Origin: Lineus longissimus
Taxonomy: Eukaryota > Nemertea > Pilidiophora > Heteronemertea > Lineidae
Assembly: GCF_910592395.1 (NCBI RefSeq)
Contig: NC_088311.1
Location: 7,316,501-7,380,500 of the forward strand
Reading direction: 5' to 3'
Length of the DNA: 64,000 nucleotides
The position numbers and the translations under genes were made by a program. Within the stretch, counting starts at the first letter, position 1, and each line of letters opens with the position of its first letter. Positions 25,701 to 36,560 of the stretch are shown piece after piece. The notes beneath the pieces are model-generated. The model made no database searches and was not told where the DNA came from. It was given only the letters and a program-made list of their open reading frames with translations.

Positions 25701-28700
25701 GATCTAGCAACAAAGATGGACACAATCAAGACCCTGACGCTATCAAAGGGTCCAATCTCAGGGTCAAGATCACCAGATACCTCAGCCGAGATCAGTCCTT
25801 TAACAAGCCCGTTGAAGAGTGCCGAGGACAAGTACGAGCGACCAGACACCAAACCTGAGCTTGAAGAGATGTCATCAGATGTATCACCAGAAAGCCTTAG
25901 TCCACTCAGACCAGTGAGTTTAGCCGATGCTGTGAAGTTGAAGCTGTTTGATCCCACCACTGGGCAGTTTTCCGATCCTAACACTGGTGAGTCGATGAAC
26001 CTGAAGGAAGCTATTGATAAGGGACTGGTAAATGCTGATGGTGTCATGGTGAAGGATGGTGAAAGTGAAAGCTACATGCCACTCAAGGATGCCATGGATT
26101 GTGGACTAATCGACACAAACCAGTTCGATGTCTGGGATGCCAGTAAAGGAGATTTCATATCACTACCTGAGGCCTTCGACACTGGCATTGTCACTGACTT
26201 CAGCAAGCCTATCCAAAAGTTACCTGAGTCAATCTTGGTAGCCAAACCACCAACGTTGGTGGATATTGTCAAGAACGGACTTTTTGATTCAGATTCAAGC
26301 ACCATTGCAGACTCATCAAATGGTGAACAGAAAACGCTCAAGGATGCTATAGATCATGGTGTCATTGATGCTGATAACACATTTGTCCGAGACGGACAAT
26401 CTGGTGATTTGATGCCGCTGAATGAAGCAATAGAAGCTAGAATATTCAATGCACAAACATGCACTGTTGTGGACACATCTACTGGAAGGAGAATGTCTCT
26501 TCATGATGCAATTGAAAATGACTTAGTTGTTGCCCTGTCTAAACCAGACATGACTCTGGATGAGGCCATACAGTATGGTTTATACGATCGAGTGACAGGA
26601 CAGTTCACCGACCCTCGGACTGGAACTCAACGAACGCTGAAAGAAGCGATTGAATGTGGGCTTATCGATGCAGTTAGGAGCAGAATCCGGGATCCGGAGA
26701 CTGGAAAGATGATCTCCCTTGAAGAAGCAATCAATGCAGGTTTTGTCAATTTGGAGAAGGGAATGGTAGTGGATTTCTCAACTGGAAAGTCTATGCCATT
26801 GTCTGAAGCTCTGGGAGACAAGAGACCCAGAAAACCACCCACAGTTCATGGACTCAGTCTGGTACAAGCTGTCGAGAGGGGCGTGTTTGATCCTGATACC
26901 ACTCATTTTGTTGACCAAAAAACTGGTGAGAAGTATGAGCTACTTGGTGCTATTGAGTGTGGCCTTATCGACCCAGGTAAACACGATGTTGTGGACACAC
27001 AGACTGGTGACCTCCTTACGTTATTTGATGCTATCGATGCCAATGTCGTCGATCCAGTCTCGGCATGTTTTGTTGACACTCAAACGGACGAAGTTCTGTC
27101 TCTCATAGAAGCCATTGACAGAGGCTTACTGACAGAGGCGGCATCCAGAGATGACAGGCCTGCATATATGTCGACCCTGAGCACGATTGAGGAGGGAGAG
27201 GAGGAGCCCAATGGCCAAAAGGGCGAGAAACCAAAATCAGTTGAATTGGACACCGAACGGACATTAGTCAAGGACCCAACTACAGGCAACTTGATCACTC
27301 TAGAGGAAGCAGCAAAGACAGGTATAATTGATTTGGCAAGGAATACATTTGCAGATCCTAGCACAGGAAAGGAGGTTCCACTACAGGTTGCACTGCAACG
27401 AGGTCTTGTTGTCGATGCATCTAAACCAATGGGCCTGGTGGAGGCCGTCAGGAGTGGCATTGTAAATCCTGAGACAGGGAAGGCAGTAGACCCACAAACT
27501 GGCAAAGAAATTAACTTGGATGAGGCCATGAAATCTGGCTTGGTCAATTTGGATAAACTACTTGTGCAAGATAAGACTGGTTCATGTCTGCTACCCTATG
27601 CAGAGGCTAACAAACAGGGCCTAAATGTCTTTGACGGGAACCAAGTCACGGACTCAACAACTGAAGACAGATTGAAGCTAAAACTTGCACTGGAGAAGAA
27701 TGTATTGGTTGATGTTTCCAATCGATCACCTGTAGCATTCTTTGATGCCTTAGAAAATGGCATGCTGGACCTTACCACAGGAGTCCTGATAGATCCTAAA
27801 TCACACAAGAAGATAGCTTTACAGGATGCCTTCAGTCTTGGCTTGATTGATACCTCGAATACTGTTGTCAAAGACTCAAATACCGGGACTCTCATTCCTC
27901 TTGATGATGCCATATCCAGTGGTTTAATGGACCTCGGCAGTGGCATCATTAAGGACCCAGCGTCAGAGAGCTCCATGGTATTCAGTGATGCTGTCAGCCG
28001 TGGGTTGATCTTCGATCAGTCTAAACCCAAGATGAGCATCCAGGAAGCTATTGCAAAGGGCGTGTATGATGTCAACACAGGTCTAGTCAAAGACCCAACT
28101 ACAGGGAAGCAGATGCCACTGTTATATGCCATTAACAAAGGCTTGGTTGACAAGGATTCTTCTATAATCAAAGACCCAGAGACTGACACATCTGTCTCTA
28201 TCGAGGAGGCAATAAAGAATGGCACAATTGACCCACGGTCTGGTGTTGTCACTGAACCAAGGACAGGCAAAAGAATGTCATTGACGGATGCCATGATCGA
28301 AGGTTTAGTTGACTCTGGTCAAGACGAGCCAAAAGTCAAGATCACCAAACCATTGACTTTGGGTGAAATGATCTCTAAAGGTCTCTACAACAAGGAAAGT
28401 GGGTCTGTGACAGATCCTGACACTGGAGACAAAATGACATTGTCCGAGGCAGTCAAGGCCGGCATCATAGATGCTGACAACAGCACAGTTAAGAATCCTA
28501 TGTCTGGTGAAATTATGAGTTTGAAGCAGGCAACAGAGGCTGGAATTATAGATATGGCCAGTGGAATGTTCAACCAAGAAGGTGAAACAATGACACTTGA
28601 TCAAGCATTCTCTCTTGGTTTGATAGTTGGTTGGACTGCACATGAACTTAGCCCCAAGAAGATCAAGTTTGAAGAGAAACTAATGTACACAGCAGCCATT

Positions 28701-31700
28701 GAGGATATGAAACCAGAAAAATCTGAAATCAAAATCCAGCAAGAACAAGCAACCGCTACCAATGTTACGAAAAAAGAAAAGTCTCCAGATGAAAAGGAGA
28801 AACCTAAAGAAACCCCCAAGAGAAAAGCATCAAGGAAACTCTCTCGTGGGTCAGTCAGTCTGGCCAAAGCTATAGCATCAGGTCTCATTGACCCAGACAC
28901 TGGAAAGTTCAGAGATACTACTACAGGAGATATGATTACAGTTGCGGAAGCTATTGACCGTGGCCTACTCCTGTGCAGTGTACCTGATATCATGGACCCG
29001 TTCACTGGGGAGTTGATCACGCTACAACAAGCAGTAGAGGAAGGAGTCATAGATGGTCAAAAGGGCAGGTATGTCAACCCTGCTACCAAAGAGTCTATGG
29101 ATTTGTATGATGCTTTATCTGTTGGTTGGATCCAAGCTCCACCATCAAGAGCAGACATGGTTTCACCGGCTACCTTAGAAGGAGACATGACACCAGAGAG
29201 GAAGGTCTCCCCTGGTGGTGATCGGTGGACTTCTCCAGGCAGAGAACGACGGGTTTCACCTGGCGGAGAACGGCGAGTCAGTGCCACAACACCAACTGAA
29301 GATATGCCGGATATCATCAAACGAAAGCGCAAAGATTTTGATTATGGAATGACATTGTTCGAATCACTTGAAGTGGGTTTGTACAACTCCTCTACGGGAC
29401 ACTTCACTGACCCGAGCAACAGTTTATATGCTACCCTGCAAGAGGCATGTGACTGTGGCCTCATTAGCAGTCTGAGGAGTGCAGTCCTTGATCCCTCAAC
29501 CAAAGAGGAAGTCAACCTAGGAGAAGCTATTTCAAAAGAGCTTATTGACCCAGATGCTGGTATGTTTATGCACCCTGTGACTGGGCAGCGCATGAGCCTA
29601 GATCAGGCTCTCAAACTGGGTTTCATTCTGCCTCCACAGAAGAGGACGGAACTGCCAGAAATGACAATTGATGATGCCATTGCTAAAGGTTTGATTGATT
29701 CCACGAGTGGATTGTTCACTGATTTCCTCACTGGGAAGACCTATACGCTTGAGGAAGCTGTGGCACAGGGACTCATCAATGGTGACAAACCTCAGATCAC
29801 TGATCCTGAAACAGGCAAACTAATCACATTGAATCAAGCATTGGAAAATGGACTAGTTGATAAACAAACAGGCAAAATGAAAGATCCAAGAACTGGTGAA
29901 GAGGTGAGCCTCCAAGAAGCAAAGGCAAAGGGTCTGATTACTCCTGAGCACCAAAAGCCAAAACTATCCTGGAAGGTCGACACTGCCAAGGCAGGTCATG
30001 TACCATACAAACCTGGGGAAGGGATGAAAACAACTTTTGAAGAGGGAGAAATCCCTGGTGAGGAATGGTCAGTCAAGCCCAGTTTCAAGATTGGCCTTGA
30101 CCTCAGAAAGAAGTCACGTGATGACGGTGAAATGTCTCTTGCTGTACCACAGAGGAAGATTCCTGTTGAGCCAACTGAATCTTTATCAGAGCTCCCAATG
30201 CAAGGAGACACATCATCTGGCGTGCCTACTGTGCTTGCCGCTGGCCAGGTCTTTGATGAATCTGGTGTAAGTCAGCCATTAGAAACAGGCGCTACTGTTG
30301 GAAAAGCAATGTCACCATCTGAAGTTCCAGCCACCGAAGAAAGAATGGCTGAGGAGGTTCCCACTGCGGTGCCACCTAGGGCCGTAACTCCATCTGATGT
30401 CACGCTGTTAGATGACTCTGGAATATCTATGGATTCTATGCCTGCTGACCAGAGAGCTATGTCGATGGAACCATCAGAAAGAATGGTACAGCCAACTAAG
30501 CCAGTTGAGTTGCCTCCTGGTCAGGTGTTTGGAGCAACCGCTGATGCTAAAAAACCAATAATAGCAGAGTCAGTGGAAGGAAAAGCTATGTCACCTTCTG
30601 AAACTGCACCAGGTGTTGCTGCATCAAAGCATGTTGAACCTTCAGCACGTGATCAGAAGGTTCTTTCAGAGGAAGAACAGGCGAAAGCAAAGTCAGTTGC
30701 TCCTTATGAGGCAACTAGGGAAGAAACGGCAATGGATGTAGAGCCAGCTGATTTTCCTTCTGGACAGGTGTTTGGTGAACCAGTCGATGCAAGTTCACCA
30801 CTGAAGGCATATTCGACTACAGGCAAGCCACTTTCTCCTGACAGTGTCACATTTGAGGTAGACAAGGCTGCTCACATCAAAGAAGCCTTGACATTTGAGG
30901 ATGAATTCACTGCACCAGAACAGTCAAAGGAGAGAATAGCCCCATCAGACACTAGACCTGCGGATCTTCCTGTTGGCCAAATCTTTGATGAATCTACTGA
31001 TGTAAAGAAGCCACTTGACACAAAAACCACCGTAGGAAAGGCCATGTCACCTAAAAAAGGTTCCAAAGAAGATGCTGCACCTCTGTCAGATGCCCCGAAA
31101 CCAGCAATCGACACCAAACATCCAGAAGAGGCTGAGATGTTGACGGAGAGGACTACGCCAGAAACTAGGCCAACAGAACTTCCAGCAGGTCAGGTGTTTG
31201 GTGAGGCTGTTGATGCCAATAAACCTGTAAAGGCAGATGTCACAAGAGGAAAAGCCATGTCACCTACTACGACTGATGTGCTGACCCAGAAAGAACCAAG
31301 CCCAACTGAGCCCAGTGTAACACAAGGTAGTGCTCATGATGATGTTCAGAGACAGCCCTCTTTTGATGAAGGCTCTGCAATGGAATTAGCAGCAGCAGCA
31401 GCTGAGAGATCACCTTCAGATGCTATTGATCTACCAAGTGGCAAGACATTTGAAGAGTCAGATGTCCAGCAGCCACTGAGGGCTGACAGTATGCTTGGAA
31501 CGGCATTATCACCTTCTGAGGGAATAGTAGGAGATATGGCACAGCCAACTGTACAGAAAACAACTGCACCTAGTGTCGATGAAACTTTACCTTGGAAACC
31601 TGCTGACTCTGTTTTAGCTGATCTCCCAGCAGGCCATGTATTTGGGGAAGCTGAAGTCAACAAACCCCTCTCAACTGAAGCAGTAACAGGTGAAGCCATG

Positions 31701-34700
31701 TCACCAACGAGGTCCTTACCCGCACAAACAACAGTTCGGCAAGAAACACCTCCTATGGGCCAGGTCTCCAGAGAACCATTTGATGCAAACAAGGTTGCTG
31801 AAGCACAGATGATTGCTGGCAAAGTTTTGCCATCTGAGGCAGCACCGGCAACAAGTCGGGGGATGCAGTCACAAGCTACTGTTGAAAATGTAGCCATGAC
31901 ACCAAGGCCATTTGACCTTCCTGCGGGACAGGTCTTTAGCGAACAAACTGATAACAGTAAGGGTCTCGAGGCTGAGGCTTCACTTGGAAAAGCTATGTCT
32001 CCAGCATCGGGTGAGGCAGCTGGCCCACATGACCATGCCCATCCTGGAGATGCCCCAGCTACCGAGAAAGTTGAAAGAGTGGAAGAACTCTCAGCAGAAA
32101 TGGAGGATGGTGAAGCACTGGCGAAAGCTCTCAGAGAGACAGCTGGGCCCCATGACACCAGCAGTGCTGGAGGTGTCCCAGCAACCCACAAAGCCAAAAA
32201 GTCTGGAGATATCTCTGCCACAGATGAGGAAGGTGAAGCACTTGCAAGAGCACTAAGAGAGGCTGCTGGACCCCAAGGTACTACTTTAGCTAGTGGAGTT
32301 CCAACAGCCCAGGTAATCAGAGCTCCGGGAGAATTATCAGCAGAACTGGTTGATGGCAAACCAGTTGTCCCTGGTGAAGCTAGAACAGCTGATCTTCCAG
32401 TCGAGCAAGTCTTCAGTGTGATTGGAGATGTCACTCAACCGTTGCAAACTGACGCTGAACTCGGAAAGGCCATGTCACCAACACAAGCAATACCTCAAGA
32501 AGAGAGGGAGCGGGGCATACCAGAGGAAGGTGTGATGCCTTCTGACAGGAGAAAACCAAGTATTCCTGGAGCTGAGCTAGCTGATCTACCTGCCGGGCAA
32601 TTCTTCAGTGAGGCTGGGGATGTAACAAAGCCACTACAAACCGAAGCTGCACTTGGAAAAGCCATGTCTCCAACCCATGCAGATTTAGCCACAACACCGG
32701 AACAAGAGAAACCTAGTGACCCTGAGGTGAGATCGGCTGATCTACCAGCTGGACATGAGTTCAGTGTGACAGCAGATGCTAGCAGACCTCTGCAGGCCGA
32801 TGCGGCTCTCGGAAAGGCAATGACTCCCACAAAAGCCAGCAAAGTTGCCCCTGTTGAAACTACCCCCGGTGCCAGACCTGCCGATCTACCAATTGGTCAG
32901 GTTTTCAGTGAGGCCAAGGATGTCAGCAAGCCACTCCAAACTGATTCAAAACTTGGCAAAGCTGTGTCTCCAACTAAAATTGGAAAACCTATGTCTCCAA
33001 CTAAAACAGGAAAAGCTATGTCCCCGACCAAAGGTGAAAAAGCCATGTCTCCAGCTAAAACTAGAAAAGCTGAATCTCCAACAAAGGCAAGCAAAGTTGC
33101 ACCGGGTGAAACTGCCACCCCTTCGGAGGATCGTAAAGCAGACAGCCCTGCTGATCTGCCAGCAGGTCAGGTTTTCAGTGAGGCCAAGGATGTCAGCAAG
33201 CCTATGCGAACTGATTCCAAACTTGGCAAAGCTATGTCTCCAGCAAAATCTAGTAAAGCTATGTCTCCTACTAAAACAGAAAAAGCTATATCCCCAACAA
33301 AAGATGAAAAATCTATGTCTCCAGCTAAAACTGGAAAAGCTGTATCTCCAGCAAAGGTGAGCAAAGGTGCACCTGGTGAAAAGGCCACCCCTTCAGAGGA
33401 TCGTAAAGCAGACAGCCCTGCTGCCAGGCCTGTTGATCTGCCCACTGGTCAAGTTTTCAGTGAGACCAAGAATGTCAGCAAGCCTCTCCAAACTGATTCC
33501 AAAGTTGGCAAAGCTATGTCTCCAACAAAATTTGGTAAAGCCATGTCTCCAATTAAAACAAGGAAGGACATGTCCCCGACAAAGGATGAAAAAGCTATCT
33601 CTCCAAGTAAGACAGGAAAAGTTATGTCCCCTACAAAAGATAGCAGAGCTGTATCTCCAACTAAAACTGGGAAAGCTGGGTCTCCAACAAAATCAGATAA
33701 AGCTATGTCTCCAACAAAAACTAGGAAAGCTATGTCTCCAACCAAAGCAGATAAAGCTATGTCTCCAACAAAAACGGAAAGAACTATATCCCCAACAAAA
33801 ACTGAAAAACCCATTTCTCCAACGAAAGTGGGATCAGATGCTGCTCGGGCACCTGAAGTGCTTGCAACTCAAGGTGAAATGGCAGCACCAGATAATACAA
33901 AGAAGGCTGTTGGAGTCAGGCCAGCAGATCTACCAGTGGGTCAAGTCTTTGGAGAAACAACTGGTGTCAGCAGACATCTTGAAACAGATGCTGTGCTTGG
34001 CAAGGCTATGTTACCATCAGAAATTGCCAAAGGAAAGGTGGAGAGTGATGACCAGAAACCAAGTGCCAGTGGAACACCTGATGCTGATAGAATTGCTGCT
34101 AGACCAGTAGATCTACCAGCAGGAAATGATCTCGATCAATCAGCTGATGTAAGTCAGCCATTGAAGGCCGATTCTGCACTTGGAACAGCGATGTTACCAA
34201 CTGTCGCTGAACCAGACCTTCCAGCAGGTCAGGTGTTTGGAGAACCTGTCGATTCCACCAAACAGTTGAGAACACAGGCATCAGAAGGCAAACCAATGTC
34301 GCCGACTGAAGTTGCCTCATTGGACACCAAAGAAGTGGAAAAAGCAGTTGGTGGAAGGTCTGATGATGATGGTGAGAAGCCTATGGAGGAGGAAAAAGCT
34401 GACGTCAGACCAGCAGACCTTCCAGCAGGGCAGGTATTTGGAGCACCCGTGGATACTACCAAACAGCTCAAAACACAGCCATCAGTCGGTAGACCAACGT
34501 CTCCTTCTGAAGCTGCCACAGTGGAGGAAGCAGTCAGGAGAAGGTCTGAAGATCTTGGTGAGAAACCTTTGGAAGACGAGAAAGCCAAATTTAGACCAGC
34601 AGATCTACCCACAGGGGTGGTATTTGGAGCAACTGTTGATAGCAGTAAATCAATGAAAACTGATGTCAGTGCTGGCAAAGCTATGTCACCATCTAAAGCA

Positions 34701-35201
34701 GAGGCAGTAGATTCGGAAGAACAGGCTACGATGGTGGGTGCAAAACCCTCAGAAATTGGTGCGAAGCCACAGGAGGTGACGGGAACAATCCTGGCAGATT
34801 TACCCGCTGGGCAATCGTTTAGAGAACCTGCAGACTTAGACAAACCTCTCAGGACTGATGCCACCACAGGAAAGCCCCTCTCATATTTGGAACAAGGAGG
34901 AACTGCGGAAACTACAGAAGCAATTTCACCAAAGGATAGTATAACAAAATCAGAAAAAATAGCTAAGCCTTCTCCATCCTTCAAAGAGGATGAACGTGAA
35001 TTATCAACTGAACTCGGAGAAGATGTTGTGGATGCAGGACAGGAAGCAGACGACACAAGGATAGGAGCAGACATCACAAGACAAGGAGCAGACGCAATGA
35101 AACCAGGAATCTCATTCGGCGCTGAGGATCTACAAAAGCAGCAAGACGTCGGCTTCAAGTTTGAAAAGGGTCTTGGATCCACTCAGGAGGCACCGTCTAA
35201 G
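10749..35201 (+). CDS. MACF1: Giant plakin-repeat exon, part 2 (24.45 kb)
   Basis: This stretch holds 8,151 codons with no stop, from the acceptor at 10748 to the donor AAG|GTATGC at 35201/35202. Both ends are phase 0. Contents in order: a duplicated 487-residue block; a Ser/Pro/Lys-rich linker; 32 super-repeats of 98 residues; a linker with a hydrophobic segment; further plakin repeats broken by charged linkers; and a C-terminal array of GQVF/KAMSP repeats. The open frame continues past the donor to TAG at 35322-35324, but the extra 40 residues have no family resemblance and are probably intronic. The phase-0 donor joins cleanly to the spectrin-repeat exon at 42427. In the family, plakin repeats of this type are isoform-specific in vertebrates, so this exon may be alternatively included. 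Confidence 0.92.
10980..13862 (+). repeat. Two tandem copies of a 487-residue plakin block
   Basis: Copy 1 runs 10980-12440 and copy 2 from 12441 to about 13862. Landmarks recur exactly 1461 nt apart: LSLVDA/LTLMEA (10986 and 12447), ELLEQG-(I/V)-HD (11286 and 12747), and QDRVTVKDPSSGER (11700 and 13161). Both copies hold a hydrophobic segment before a tryptophan (GWLTVVAAPAVMPMFLKQLV at 11541 and GILTVLVAPAIAPMYIKQLV at 13002), followed by EE-x-WD. A gap of about 10 residues appears only in the last third. Confidence 0.9.
13857..15647 (+). other. Basic Ser/Pro-rich linker with SxIP-like motifs
   Basis: About 600 coded residues have no plakin pattern. Recurrent words are SSPKKPWSK, KSLSEGQKP, KSPSPEK and SKLPSP. 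Lys, Ser and Pro dominate, with many S-P-x-K sites suited to proline-directed kinases. S-K-(I/L)-P occurs at 14511-14522, 14787-14798, 14883-14894, 15489-15500 and 15528-15539, each in a basic Ser/Pro-rich setting. That is the form of EB1-binding SxIP motifs. A disordered, microtubule-associated role is inferred; no folded domain is visible. Confidence 0.75.
15648..25080 (+). repeat. 98-residue (294-nt) plakin super-repeat, 32 units
   Basis: I counted 32 successive starts of the form (M/L)-(T/S)-L-x-(E/D)-A-(I/V)-x-x-GL-(Y/F)-D from 15648 to 24780. Each unit continues DP-x-TG-x-x-(M/L)-(T/S)-L-x-x-A-(I/V)-x-x-GLID-x-x-x-S-x-(V/I)-(K/R), then a charged DG-x-x-(V/I)-(S/T)-L-x-EA turn lacking DP-TG, then GLVD-x-x-(T/S)-G-x-(V/I)-x-D and a final A-(V/I)-x-x-GL-(I/V)-V. 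Phase drift is small: unit 20 begins 6 nt and unit 32 begins 18 nt later than 294-nt spacing from unit 1 predicts. Units 9, 13, 14 and 17 share AIQSGQVDA-like sequence in the third helix and form a recent sub-family. Confidence 0.93.
25081..25910 (+). other. Linker with hydrophobic segment and acidic Ser-rich tail
   Basis: The 98-residue array stops and a Lys/Glu-rich stretch leads to a strongly hydrophobic Ala/Gly/Leu run (about 25245-25330, including GIGLAGTIALPALAAVGIAA). It is followed at once by KKGIIDRKSG and about three plakin half-modules. From about 25600 the sequence turns acidic and Ser-rich (EEESEPSEGSSSDRERD, then several S-P sites). The hydrophobic run is about 22 residues, near membrane-span length. 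It sits where the GLLAVVGAP-type segments sit elsewhere, so I read it as the same structural element. Confidence 0.65.
25911..29965 (+). repeat. Mixed plakin repeats broken by charged linkers
   Basis: Plakin half-modules resume at about 25911 (VSLADAVKLKLFDP) and continue to about 29960, with less regular spacing than the 98-residue array. Two linkers interrupt: 28650-28845, Lys/Glu-rich and ending KRKASRKLSRG, and about 29190-29310. The second holds a short Arg-Ser repeat (ERKVSPGG, ERRVSPGG, ERRVS), whose RRVS words resemble basophilic kinase sites. Near 27200 there is a short acidic break (EEGEEEPNGQKGEKP). Confidence 0.85.
32013..32381 (+). repeat. 41-residue (123-nt) triple tandem repeat
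   Basis: Three coded copies start at 32013, 32136 and 32259. They share E-(A/T)-AGP-(H/Q)-(D/G), then G-(D/V)-(A/V)-P-(A/T), then a Ser-Ala helix, and end (D/E)-GEALA-(K/R)-ALR in the first two; the third ends DGKPVVPG. They fill the spacer between two GQVF cores. Confidence 0.85.
32955..33089 (+). repeat. 27-bp coding minisatellite (GKAMSPTKx), 5 units
   Basis: Five 9-residue units of the form G-K-A-(M/V)-S-P-(T/A)-K-x run on from the end of GQVF module 13. Each holds an S-P-x-K site, the consensus for cyclin-dependent kinases. Confidence 0.9.
33225..33359 (+). repeat. 27-bp coding minisatellite, 5 units (second array)
   Basis: This is the same 9-residue unit after GQVF module 14. The array has the same length as the first and lies exactly 270 nt downstream of it, so the two arose by duplication of the whole module plus its tail. 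Confidence 0.9.
33507..33830 (+). repeat. 27-bp coding minisatellite, 12 units (third array)
   Basis: Twelve uninterrupted 27-nt units (324 nt) follow GQVF module 15, ending KPISPTKV before GSDAARA. Every unit keeps S-P and a Lys two residues later (SPTK, SPIK or SPSK). The longer array next to two five-unit arrays suggests copy-number expansion, and the locus may vary between individuals. Confidence 0.9.
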
Positions 35202-36560
35202 GTATGCCCCTATATACTGGATACCATCCACCACCCAGCCCATTCTTGCCAGCTTGTGTACATTGTAATGCACCGAGTGCTAAAATTCTCACTGCTGCTT
35301 GAGCCATTGAAGTCTTACACATAGTTCCTTGTAATTGAAAATAACTCCTGATGTGGCTGTAAATAATGATATATTCAGCTTCCCTGCTTTTGCAAATCCA
35401 TCACAAGCACAAAATGTGTTAAATTGTACAAGCTAAGAAAGAATGTCTTTTCACGAAATACACTTGATTCCTACTAAAGGATCCTTACCCAAAAATGTAA
35501 GGCATCCTATCTATCTGAAAACAAGCATTGGACATTGTGTCTGTCTCCTTAAACACTGAACACATGCTCGATATCCCGTTCTTGAGTTATTGCACTAATC
35601 AAAAAAAAGAGTTGGGACTGAATCCTGCACCAAATATTAAGGATTCGGACCCTCACCAAGCAGCACCACATCTTTTTGTTCGAACACTGTGCACTCCTCT
35701 GCAACTGTTGAGATTCTGGGCCTAAAAGTATGATGGGAGTATCCTGTACATTCAGCAAATATTGTGTTTAGAATAGCTGTATTCAGTTACGTTTTTTGAA
35801 AAATATCTGTACTTCTTTGATTTTACTTTTAATCTAATTGAATGGACTCGAATTGAGTTACAATATAGCAGCAGTACATTGCCTGACGTTCTCATATATC
35901 TGATGCTTTGAATTAAATGTTGTGACCTTATTTACTGGTCCTCAGAGAATCAAGATTCACTTTCTTTGTGCCAATGATAGCCTATAGAGGCTGTGCCATG
36001 ACTAGAAATCTCAATTCTCTGTTTCGGCTAGGAAAACTTCTTGATGTTGTTATTGAAATTCTTTCTGATGTATTAGTTTCTTTGAATGCGATGCTGATGT
36101 AAATTGCCTGCTTTGATTGATTTTCCGACCCCAAAACCATGCTTGTTTTGCTGCTATCGTTCTTAGACAAGCAATTTTTATTGCAGCGACATGTGATATT
36201 TGTCACATTTGACAAAAATCTTTAGTCTGCAGGGGTCATCACAGGTCCCTACAACAAGAAATGCTGATCACAATCATGAGCAATTTTACTAGCAGACTAG
36301 CAACCTTTTCATCGCTCATTGCAGCAATGATGATCACATGTTGCTATGATAAAATGTTTGTCTGTATTGCGCTTAAGCCACCTGAAATTTATTTCAAAAC
36401 AGAAAAAGAGAAGTGCTCTTTACTTAGTATCCTACACATTTTCTCTATTGGTCTGGTGGTGTATTTTTTCCCAAAATACAAAAATTTGTCTTAGTATTGA
36501 AGTGAAATAACCAGGTGGCTTTGGAATGGGTAGACGCCAATTGTAGATGCCTGCATGGTA

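Larger units (their letters stand above)
30231..34899 (+). repeat. GQVF...GKAMSPTK repeat array, about 21 modules
   Basis: A repeat unlike the plakin unit takes over. The core is (A/V)-DLPAGQVF-(S/G)-E-x-x-D-(V/A)-x-KPL-x-(T/A)-(D/E)-x-x-x-GKAMSP-(T/S), about 34 residues. Variable Glu/Pro/Ala-rich spacers separate cores, so the distance from core to core varies from about 60 to 130 residues. I count 21 cores, the first at 30231 and the last (ADLPAGQSF) just before 34899. Modules 13-15 (about 32880-33510) are a recent tandem duplication with offsets of 270 and 282 nt, and they share a DRKADSP spacer. I do not recognise the module as a named domain. Its low hydrophobicity and Pro/Ser content suggest a disordered tail linking the plakin array to the spectrin rod. 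Confidence 0.85.

Noticed and set aside
31346-32434. Long minus-strand open frame (362 codons) and many similar minus-strand frames across 1-35 kb
   Set aside because: They lie opposite the repetitive coding strand and mirror its codon bias (Gly/Ala/Ser/Phe-rich shadows). No domain is recognised and no splice or start context supports them.
35202-35324. Last 40 codons of the giant ORF as normal coding sequence
   Set aside because: A consensus donor precedes them, they have no family resemblance, and the phase-0 splice to 42427 restores a spectrin repeat.
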